Assembly: GCA_033791105.1 (NCBI GenBank)
Contig: JASJHI010000382.1
Location: 1 to 5,491, forward strand
DNA length: 5,491 nt
From: JASJHI01 sp033791105
GTDB lineage: Bacteria > Actinomycetota > Acidimicrobiia > Acidimicrobiales > Ilumatobacteraceae
Direction: 5' to 3'
This document shows positions 1 to 4,973 of the stretch, in pieces; the first letter of the stretch is position 1, and every line of letters begins with the position of its first letter. The translations under genes were made by a program, and so were the position numbers. A model generated the notes under the pieces. It saw nothing but the letters and a program-made list of their open reading frames with translations, was not told where the DNA came from and ran no database searches.

Positions 1-295
1 GGCCGACCCCTTCGTGTTCTGAATCCGGGCGGTAGAACCAGATGCGGTCGAGATCGTGGGCGTGCCCATCCCCGGTACCGTCTCCGGCCTCGTGTGGGAG
101 TGCGACCACACACGACTCATCGCTCAGACCCGCTTCGGTCACGATGGGAAAGCCGATCTCGCCTGCAAAGACCTGCACATCCCCCACCGCGGTCGCCGTC
201 ACGGAGATCGACCCCACCTGACTGGTGAGGCGCCGGATGTTGATCGGCATCCCGGGGATCGACTCCTGGATCGCGTCGACGTCAGATGTCGCCAT
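1..295 (-). CDS. Unrecognised protein, N-terminal part; runs off the left edge
   Basis: The minus strand is open from an ATG at 295 to the window edge, giving 98 residues without a stop. The translation begins MATSDVDAIQESIPGMPINI and has balanced composition with alternating hydrophobic strands (SISVTATAVGDVQVFAGEIG, IVTEAG) and an acidic, Gly/His-rich loop (EAGDGTGDGHAHD) before DRIWFYRPD. Codon third positions are mostly G or C, unlike the Arg/His-rich shadow frame on the other strand. I see no signal peptide or membrane helix and do not recognise the family. The start is uncertain: the frame stays open upstream through GTG 355 and TTG 382, and that stretch (VADVLIEQGIEIGVVALSGD) is also protein-like. 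None of the starts has a well-placed Shine-Dalgarno. The gene is divergent from the cluster on the other strand. Confidence 0.6.
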   Translation of the reverse strand, partial: MATSDVDAIQESIPGMPINIRRLTSQVGSISVTATAVGDVQVFAGEIGFPIVTEAGLSDESCVVALPHEAGDGTGDGHAHDLDRIWFYRPDSEHEGVG

Positions 296-553
296 CGTCA
301 ATACGCCCGGCTGTCCAGCCGATGTCGGCGCGTGGTCTCCCGACAGTGCAACCACTCCTATCTCGATTCCTTGCTCGATCAAAACGTCGGCAACCCTACT
401 TCCGCATGGCTGACCGGCCGAACTGCGTCGGGTCGACTTCCGGAGGTGGATAGCCGAACGCGAGCGAGTGGTCCACGCTCTTCGGAGAACGCAAACGCGA
501 TCGAGCGAGCGAGGGAACGCGTTTCCGTCTCGGATGGCGTGCCTCCCAGATTC
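296..553. other. Divergent intergenic or 5' leader region
   Basis: This lies between the start chosen for the left-edge gene and the start chosen for the NTF2-like gene. It should hold promoters for both directions. A less GC-rich patch sits at about 351-400, but I could not find a convincing -35/-10 pair on either strand. GGCTGTCCAGCC at 309-320 is a short inverted repeat, and a 12/14 match to the surrounding 14-mer (309-322) recurs at 408-421. This could be an operator pair or chance. The minus frame is open through the region, so part may instead be coding for the left-edge gene. Confidence 0.4.
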
Positions 554-1117
554 ATGCTGCACATCGACGAACGCCTGGCCAACCTCGCTGCGGCTGCCGC
601 GCGTTCACCGCGACGATCGGCCGTTCGACGGCCGCATCGGAGACATGTCTCCGTCCGCACCGCCGACGGAACGGATTTCACCGCGGCACAGGCACTCGAG
701 CTGGTCGGCGCTGCGGTGGCGGGGTTGGCCGGCTCCGACGTGGCCCAACTGAACAACATCTGCGCCGACGACGTACACGTGCGAACGCCCACATTCGAAC
801 AGACAACGCGTGCGGGACTCTCCGGTGCGTTGGCGGAACTGCCACGAGCGTTCACCGACATCCTCGTGTCGGTAGAGTCGCTGATCGTGTCGGACACGAG
901 TATCGCGGCCGAATGGCGTGTCCAGGCGCGCCACAGCGCCGACCTCACGGTGGGCTGGGCGCTCATCGAGGCCACGGGCCAGTCGGTCAGCCTCGAGGGG
1001 GCTCTGACGGGTCACCTCGTCGCCAATGCCGAGGGAGGAACGAGGCCGTACGTATTCGACGACCTCCACCTCCACTACGACACGACCAGCCTGCTCGTGC
1101 AACTCGCACTCACATGA
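554..1117 (+). CDS. NTF2-like / SnoaL-like family protein
   Basis: This encodes 187 residues, probably cytoplasmic. Residues about 44-177 have the pattern of an NTF2-like alpha+beta cone. A first helix (AAQALELVGAAVAGLAGSDV) leads into LNNICADDVHVRTPTFEQ. A second helix (RAGLSGALAELPRAFTDI) is followed by strands LVSVESLIVSDTSIAAEWRV, DLTVGWALIEATGQ and VSLEGALTGHLVANAE, ending in VFDDLHLHYDTTSLLVQL. SnoaL-like members bind or isomerise small molecules, or act as non-catalytic pockets; the ligand cannot be told here. The N-terminal 40 residues include an Arg-rich stretch (RSPRRSAVRRPHRRH) outside the fold. ATG 554 is the only ATG in this frame near the domain; GTG 539 is an alternative, and neither has a clear Shine-Dalgarno. 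The open frame continues to 56, but that part has shadow-like composition and lies antisense to the left-edge gene. The stop overlaps the SulP start by four bases (ATGA). Confidence 0.65.
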   Translation: MLHIDERLANLAAAAARSPRRSAVRRPHRRHVSVRTADGTDFTAAQALELVGAAVAGLAGSDVAQLNNICADDVHVRTPTFEQTTRAGLSGALAELPRAFTDILVSVESLIVSDTSIAAEWRVQARHSADLTVGWALIEATGQSVSLEGALTGHLVANAEGGTRPYVFDDLHLHYDTTSLLVQLALT

Positions 1118-2853
1118 CGGGCCGCTCCACCGCGCTCGCGAGATGGCTTCCCATCCTCGGCTGGCTGCCCACCTACGATCGCTCGTGGCTACGACCCGAC
1201 CTTGTCGCCGGGCTGACCGTCTGGGCGCTGCTCGTCCCCGAGGCGATGGCCTACGCCGACCTCGCCGGGATGCCTCCCGAGACCGGTCTGTACGCCGCGC
1301 TCGGGGCAATCGTCGCCTACGCGATCTTCGGTACGTCGCGTCAACTGTTCGTCGGACCGAGTTCGACCGTCGCAATCCTCTCGCTCTCGACCGTCGGCGC
1401 CGTTGCCACGACGGACAACGTGGTCGACCTCACGATTGCACTGGCGCTGCTCGTCGGTGTGCTCTCGATCATGGCCGGACTCTTCCGGCTCGGCTTCATC
1501 AGTGTGTTCATGTCCAAGCCGGTCCTCACCGGCTTCATGTTCGGACTCGGCCTGACCGTCGCGGTGGGCCAACTCCCGAAACTGTTCGGCGTTGAGGGCG
1601 GCTCGGGCAACTTCTTCCAACAGTTGTGGGCGGTCGTCGAGGAGCTACCCGACGCCGACCTGCGCACATCGGCGATCGGTGTCGGCTCGCTGGTGATCCT
1701 GCTCGTCGGGCGACGCATCTTCGGACACGGCGTGCCGATGGCGCTGATCGTCGTGTTCGTGTCGATCCTGCTGTCGAACCTGCTCGACTGGAGCGACCTC
1801 GGGGTGCACGTGGTCGGGGAGATCCCGGCCTCGCTGCCGTCCCTGACCGTGCCGGACGTCGAACTCGGAGACATCCGTGACCTGCTGCCCGGCGCACTCG
1901 CCATTGTCCTGATCGGGTTCGCCGAGTCCTACGGCGCCGCACAGAACTATGCCCGCAAGCACGGCGACGACATCGACGCGAGCCAGGAGCTCATCGCGCT
2001 CGGGGCCTCCAACGTCGGCGCCGGTCTGCTCGGAGGGTTCACGGTCGACGGCAGCCTGTCCCGCACGGCAGCGGCCGACGACGCGGGAGCAAAGAGCCAG
2101 ATGGCGATGCTCATCTGCGGTGCCATCACATTTGTCACCATCTTGGCGTTCACACCCCTCTTCGAAGCACTTCCGGAGGCCGTGCTCGGCGCGGTCGTCA
2201 TCTCGGCGATCTGGGGAACATTCAACGTCACGGAGATGCGCCGAGTCTGGCGGGCGAACCGCCTCGACTTCGCTGCAGCCGCCATCGCACTACTCGGCGT
2301 GATCATGATCGACCTGCTCGAAGGGCTTTTGATCGCGGTTCTGATGTCGTTCGTCCTCGTGATCTACCGGGCGTCGCGGCCGTCGATGCCGAAGCTCGAG
2401 CAGATCCCGGGCGGCCCGTACGTCGATGCCGACCGCTGGCGGACCGAACCGACCCCTGGAGTCGTCATCGTGCGCTTCGATGCGCCACTCATCTTCGCCG
2501 GCGCCGAGGCACTGGAGAAGCGGATCGACGAGCTGCTCGACGAAGTCAGCACCGACGAAGCGGCCGGGCCGCTCAGGGCGGTCGTGCTCGACCTCGAGTC
2601 GGTGAGCGACATCGACACCGACGGAGCCGACACGCTGCGATCGATCCACGACGGATTACAGGAACGCGATGTCTCGTTCCTCATCGCCCGGCTCAACCGC
2701 CCCGGCCGCCAGGCACTCGCACGAGCCGGGGTGTTCGACCGCATCGGCGAGGCGCACTTCTTCTTGTCAGTGCGCACCGCCGTGAACTCGATCACCGGCG
2801 AGCAACTCGACGCGGCCGAACGCATGATCCAGCGATACCAGCTAGAGGACTGA
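1114..2853 (+). CDS. SulP (SLC26) family anion permease with C-terminal STAS domain
   Basis: This encodes 579 residues, a normal length for bacterial SulP transporters, which move sulfate, bicarbonate or other anions across the inner membrane, often with H+ or Na+. The SulP N-terminus is clear at residues 28-63 (PDLVAGLTVWALLVPEAMAY, then AGMPPETGLYAAL). GTSRQLFVGPSSTVAILS (73-90) matches the TM3 substrate-site region. About 12-14 membrane segments run to residue 418. The conserved core GFAESYGAAQNYARKHG (268-284) and GGFTVDGSLSRTAA (307-320) is present. Residues 448-560 form a STAS domain, with strand VVIVRFDAPLIFAG and the loop VVLDLESVSDIDTDGADTL. The start is ATG 1114, overlapping the stop of the NTF2-like gene as ATGA. 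No Shine-Dalgarno precedes it, so translational coupling is likely. The frame is open back to 913, but that part is antisense-like Arg/Pro-rich shadow and lies inside the previous gene. The substrate cannot be assigned. Confidence 0.95.
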   Translation: MTGRSTALARWLPILGWLPTYDRSWLRPDLVAGLTVWALLVPEAMAYADLAGMPPETGLYAALGAIVAYAIFGTSRQLFVGPSSTVAILSLSTVGAVATTDNVVDLTIALALLVGVLSIMAGLFRLGFISVFMSKPVLTGFMFGLGLTVAVGQLPKLFGVEGGSGNFFQQLWAVVEELPDADLRTSAIGVGSLVILLVGRRIFGHGVPMALIVVFVSILLSNLLDWSDLGVHVVGEIPASLPSLTVPDVELGDIRDLLPGALAIVLIGFAESYGAAQNYARKHGDDIDASQELIALGASNVGAGLLGGFTVDGSLSRTAAADDAGAKSQMAMLICGAITFVTILAFTPLFEALPEAVLGAVVISAIWGTFNVTEMRRVWRANRLDFAAAAIALLGVIMIDLLEGLLIAVLMSFVLVIYRASRPSMPKLEQIPGGPYVDADRWRTEPTPGVVIVRFDAPLIFAGAEALEKRIDELLDEVSTDEAAGPLRAVVLDLESVSDIDTDGADTLRSIHDGLQERDVSFLIARLNRPGRQALARAGVFDRIGEAHFFLSVRTAVNSITGEQLDAAERMIQRYQLED

Positions 2854-2856
2854 GGA
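2852..2856 (+). promoter_or_regulatory. Ribosome binding site of the five-helix membrane protein
   Basis: GAGGA overlaps the SulP stop codon (TGA 2851-2853) and ends four bases before ATG 2861. It is one of only two good Shine-Dalgarno sites in the cluster and fixes the start of the downstream gene. Its position makes coupling to SulP termination likely. Confidence 0.6.
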
Positions 2857-2860
2857 ATCC

Positions 2861-3415
2861 ATGACCAATTCAGAGCTGAGCGAAGCGACCGCGGGCGGGC
2901 TCATCTCTGCCGAGGAAGCGCCGTCACACCATTCGCGACACGGGCACGTCGTGCACCGGTTGGCACACGCGCTCTACGGACTGATCATCCTGACCGCCAC
3001 GGTGGGTGAACTGGCCACGCACGACGAAGACATGGAGACGGCGATACTCATCGTGGGCGTGGGTGCGATCGTGCTCGTTTTCGCCCACTCGTACAGCCAA
3101 TTCGTCGCGTCGACGTCACAGCTGGCGGGCTTCCCGCCCGCGCGTGTGATGTGGTCGAACGCCGTGGACCAGCTGGCACTGGCGATCCCTGCCACCCTCG
3201 CCGTGGGCGTGTTTGCGCTCGCCGCAGGGGACCTGATCGCCGACAACGTGGCCTACAACATCGTGCTCGTCGGCACACTCGTGACGCTCTTCGGTCTCGG
3301 CCTGATAATCGGCGCTCACCACCGCCGGACCTGGGTCTGGTCGGTCGGCGTCGGCATCGCCAACACGATCGTCGGGCTCGTGATCATCGGCATCGAGGCC
3401 GGCGCCGCCCACTGA
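2861..3415 (+). CDS. Five-helix membrane protein of unknown function, beside SulP
   Basis: This encodes 184 residues. The N-terminal 30 are hydrophilic and end in a His-rich stretch at 23-36 (HHSRHGHVVHRLAH, six His in 14). Five hydrophobic segments follow at about 36-52, 60-77, 103-122, 131-151 and 156-178. The linkers carry charged or polar groups: HDEDMET between 1 and 2, SYSQFVASTSQLAGFPPARV between 2 and 3, and HHRRTW between 4 and 5. There is no signal peptide apart from the first helix. I do not recognise a named family. The gene starts 7 bp after the SulP stop with its own GAGGA site, so it is almost certainly in the same transcript. A partner or accessory role for the permease is an inference from this spacing only; an independent small integral membrane protein is equally possible. 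Confidence 0.85.
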   Translation: MTNSELSEATAGGLISAEEAPSHHSRHGHVVHRLAHALYGLIILTATVGELATHDEDMETAILIVGVGAIVLVFAHSYSQFVASTSQLAGFPPARVMWSNAVDQLALAIPATLAVGVFALAAGDLIADNVAYNIVLVGTLVTLFGLGLIIGAHHRRTWVWSVGVGIANTIVGLVIIGIEAGAAH

Positions 3416-3452
3416 CCGGCGATGAATGTGCGAGCGAGTGCTGGGGCCCGAT

Positions 3453-3457
3453 AGGAG
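3453..3457 (+). promoter_or_regulatory. Ribosome binding site of the DUF5990-type gene
   Basis: AGGAG lies five bases before ATG 3463. It decides the start of this gene, because the same frame is open upstream to 3151 as a low-complexity Arg-rich shadow inside the preceding gene. Confidence 0.7.
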
Positions 3458-3462
3458 CGCTT

Positions 3463-3909
3463 ATGACGACCTCGGACACCGAGAGCTTCGCGCTGCGCAT
3501 CATCGCCCTCGACCCACCCTTCAGCAAGGGTGACCAAGTGTTGTTCGGGATGCAGCGTCGGGCTCTCGTCGAGGAGACGCGGCCGGCTACGGCAACAACT
3601 CACTTTGACGTCCAGGTCACCGTGTCACGACAAGCCGACGGCACGACCCACTTCGCAGGCCCGTACGTACACGGCAAGAGAGGTGACCGGTTCCTCTACC
3701 TCGCGTGGGGTCTTTCCGACACCACCGAACCGTTCGCGATGTTCGCCCGAACGAAGATCAAACTTGCCCACATTCCCATCGATCTTCTCGACGACGTCCA
3801 GACGCCGGGCGCCTGCCTGCTGTGCGAGCTGAACGCAACGAACGACCAGGGCCAACCCGCGACCGGAACCGTGCAGCCACCGAACGTGAGCTGGTCCCGT
3901 ATGCGCTGA
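3463..3909 (+). CDS. DUF5990 family protein
   Basis: This encodes 148 residues, close to the family's usual length of about 150. Recalled family features are visible. These are an opening strand (FALRIIALDPP), VLFGMQRRALVEE at 26-38, and the central strand FDVQVTVSRQADG. The hallmark FAGPYVHGKRGDRFLYLAWG (64-83) is followed by FAMFARTKIKLAHIPIDLL (91-109) and a final GTVQPPNVSW (135-144). There is no signal peptide or membrane helix, so it is probably cytosolic. The family has no established function that I know of, and none can be read from this sequence. It has a strong AGGAG site and starts 47 bp after the membrane-protein stop, so it may be the last gene of the SulP cluster. Two close cysteines (118 and 121, ACLLCEL) are present, but I would not infer metal binding from them. 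The family call is from memory of the motif, not a search. Confidence 0.8.
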   Translation: MTTSDTESFALRIIALDPPFSKGDQVLFGMQRRALVEETRPATATTHFDVQVTVSRQADGTTHFAGPYVHGKRGDRFLYLAWGLSDTTEPFAMFARTKIKLAHIPIDLLDDVQTPGACLLCELNATNDQGQPATGTVQPPNVSWSRMR

Positions 3910-4130
3910 ACAAAGCAGCGTCGCCGACGGCCTGTGACGCCACAGTCGGGTAGCGGTCGGTGACATGATGTGGACCGGCCGATCCTGCTCACAATCTGCC
4001 ACACCATCACCTTGCAGTTGACCCGGGCTCATCTCGCGAAGATCGTCGTGCAGATGGTGCTTCACGACGTCGTCGAGGCAGGCTCACAGCAAGGTCGGGC
4101 TGGATGGCCCCTGGCCTCTGCTCATTTGGG
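3910..4130. other. Convergent intergenic region
   Basis: This separates the last plus-strand gene from the 3' end of the minus-strand tRNA. Both strands have short open frames, but their composition is shadow-like, and the plus-strand one runs straight through the tRNA. I see no RNA gene. A weak hairpin lies at 3924-3949 (listed separately). The stretch 4090-4130 holds only short GGCC self-complementarity, with no run of T that would mark a classical terminator for the tRNA. Confidence 0.5.
3924..3949 (+). terminator. Possible hairpin terminator after the SulP cluster
   Basis: CTGTG (3932-3936) and CACAG (3941-3945) pair around an ACGC loop. An outer CCGA (3924-3927) can pair with TCGG (3946-3949) if four left-hand bases bulge out. 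It starts 15 bases after the stop at 3909, in the expected place. There is no T-tract, so it could be a weak or factor-dependent terminator, or chance. Confidence 0.25.
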
Positions 4131-4203
4131 TGGGCGATGGGAGTCTCGATCTCCCGACCTCCACGGTGTGAACGTGGCGCTCTTCCAGCTGAGCTAATCG
4201 CCC
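4131..4203 (-). tRNA. tRNA-Val (anticodon CAC)
   Basis: The minus strand folds into a full 73-nt cloverleaf. The acceptor stem is GGGCGAT with ATCGCCC (7 bp). T8 and A9 are followed by the D arm GCTC-AGCTGGAA-GAGC. The anticodon arm is CCACG-TTCACAC-CGTGG, with the anticodon CAC at 4170-4168 reading GUG (valine). The variable loop is AGGTC and the T arm is GGGAG-ATCGAGA-CTCCC. The discriminator is A (4131). The 3' CCA is not encoded: CCC follows, so it must be added by nucleotidyltransferase. The T loop starts with A rather than the near-universal T54, while T55, C56 and A58 are kept. It lies 73 bp downstream of the J-domain gene on the same strand and may have its own promoter or be cut from a longer transcript. 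Confidence 0.95.
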
Positions 4204-4218
4204 CGGTTCGGGGGGCAC

Positions 4219-4224
4219 AAGCTA
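4219..4224 (-). promoter_or_regulatory. Possible -10 element for tRNA-Val
   Basis: On the minus strand, TAGCTT ends 15 bases before the tRNA 5' end, which would allow a leader of a few bases. It matches TATAAT at only some positions and no good -35 lies about 17 bp upstream, where GTGGCG sits. Read-through from the J-domain gene is the alternative. Confidence 0.25.
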
Positions 4225-4239
4225 GCAGCGGCGGGTTCG

Positions 4240-4261
4240 GGCGCCACCGGCATCCGGCGCC
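4240..4261 (-). terminator. GC-rich hairpin downstream of the J-domain gene
   Basis: Two copies of the self-complementary GGCGCC (4240-4245 and 4256-4261) can form a 6-bp stem around a 10-base loop, with CCGG-CAT-CCGG as an alternative inner stem. It begins about 16 bases after the J-domain stop (4277-4279), where a terminator would sit. No T-tract follows. It may be a terminator, a processing site between the mRNA and the tRNA, or simply GC-rich sequence. Confidence 0.35.
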
Positions 4262-4276
4262 TGCCACGCCGCCACG

Positions 4277-4921
4277 TCAACGGCCGACGTCGACACAGGC
4301 GACACCCATACCGAGGCGGTCGCGGTGCGCTTCGGTGAGGCCGGGACACGTCGCGTCGAACGTCACGAATGCCCGCACGACGAGATCGGCCTCGCCGGTA
4401 CAGCGCACCTCTCGCGCATCCTGATCCGGCTCGAATTCGACGCAATCGCCGACGCGGAGAATGCCGTCGGGAGGCGGATCGTCACCAGGATTCGCGAACA
4501 GCGACAAGAGAATGACGCCGCCGACGGTGAGCAGAACCAACGTGGTGATCACCTGCCACGGACTGCGCCTCGATGCAACCGTCGGCGCGGTGGGTTCGAA
4601 GAACTCGCGCTCTTCCGGCGCCGTCGAATGATCGGCCCGATCCGGTCGGCGCGACCTCGGGGCGGCTGGGCCGACGATGCGTCGGTCGTCCGCGGCGCTC
4701 CGCAACTCGGTGTCGTACAGCGCCCGCCTGCCGGGATCGCTGAGCACCCGATACGCCTCGTTCACCGCGTGCATGTCGATGGAACCCACCGCCGAGCCCG
4801 TTGTCGAAGCGGCGCGATCCGGGTGGTGTTGGCGCGCCAGTCGACGGTAGGAGCCACGAATCGTGGGGACGTCGGCATCCTGGGCGACGCCGAGGGTCTC
4901 GTAGTGCGTTCGAGCGATCAC
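4277..4921 (-). CDS. Membrane-anchored J-domain protein with LppU-like extracytoplasmic tail
   Basis: This encodes 214 residues. Residues 5-71 are a J domain: helix I HYETLGV, helix II TIRGSYRRLARQHHPDR with the HPD motif at 33-35 that stimulates DnaK ATPase, then helices III/IV AVNEAYRVLSDPGRRALYD. The loop after HPD carries an insert (AASTTGSAVGSIDM). There is no Gly/Phe-rich region, zinc finger or substrate-binding domain, so it is not DnaJ or CbpA. A charged linker (72-120) leads to one membrane helix at about 123-143. The tail (155-211) reads LRVGDCVEFEPD, EVRCTGEADLVV, DATCPGL and GVACVDV, with cysteines at 160, 174, 192 and 209. This resembles the small LppU/septum-formation-like domains of actinobacteria. 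The expected topology is J domain inside and tail outside. The start is GTG 4921, because a TAG lies three codons upstream in frame. No Shine-Dalgarno is visible. It follows the dehydrogenase stop by 52 bp. Confidence 0.88.
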   Translation of the reverse strand: MIARTHYETLGVAQDADVPTIRGSYRRLARQHHPDRAASTTGSAVGSIDMHAVNEAYRVLSDPGRRALYDTELRSAADDRRIVGPAAPRSRRPDRADHSTAPEEREFFEPTAPTVASRRSPWQVITTLVLLTVGGVILLSLFANPGDDPPPDGILRVGDCVEFEPDQDAREVRCTGEADLVVRAFVTFDATCPGLTEAHRDRLGMGVACVDVGR

Positions 4922-4973
4922 ATCACGCTACGGCGTCGCACCGCCGGCGGGGATCGCGGCGGACGTCCGTGGA

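Noticed and set aside
56..553. Open plus-strand frame upstream of the NTF2-like start, which would make a 353-residue protein
   Set aside because: The translation is rich in Arg, His and Cys without pattern, and its first 240 bases are antisense to a more convincing minus-strand reading.
379..975. 198-residue open frame on the minus strand
   Set aside because: Low-complexity Ser/Ala/Arg composition, opposite the NTF2-like fold; no recognisable motif.
913..1113. 67-residue N-terminal extension of SulP
   Set aside because: It lies inside the NTF2-like gene in another frame, is Pro/Arg/Gly-rich, and SulP homology starts just after ATG 1114, which forms an ATGA overlap.
605..1375. 256-residue open frame on the minus strand
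   Set aside because: It is antisense to both the NTF2-like gene and the SulP N-terminus, is very Arg-rich and shows no domain. It is a typical shadow in GC-rich DNA.
3151..3462. 104-residue upstream extension of the DUF5990-type protein
   Set aside because: Arg/His-rich shadow inside the membrane-protein gene. AGGAG before ATG 3463 and the family's length favour the shorter form.
3625..4065. 146-residue minus-strand frame downstream of the tRNA
   Set aside because: Most of it is antisense to the DUF5990-type gene, and the part outside (rich in His, Asp, Gln) shows no domain.
3970..4197. 75-residue plus-strand frame in the convergent intergenic region
   Set aside because: It runs through nearly the whole tRNA-Val gene on the other strand and has no ribosome site or family resemblance.
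4131..4203. tRNA-Val as an integration (att) site
   Set aside because: No integrase gene and no second copy of the tRNA 3' end are seen in the window.
4941..4950. Perfect 10-base palindrome CCGCCGGCGG between the dehydrogenase and J-domain genes
   Set aside because: It has no loop to form a hairpin and is easily expected by chance at this GC content.
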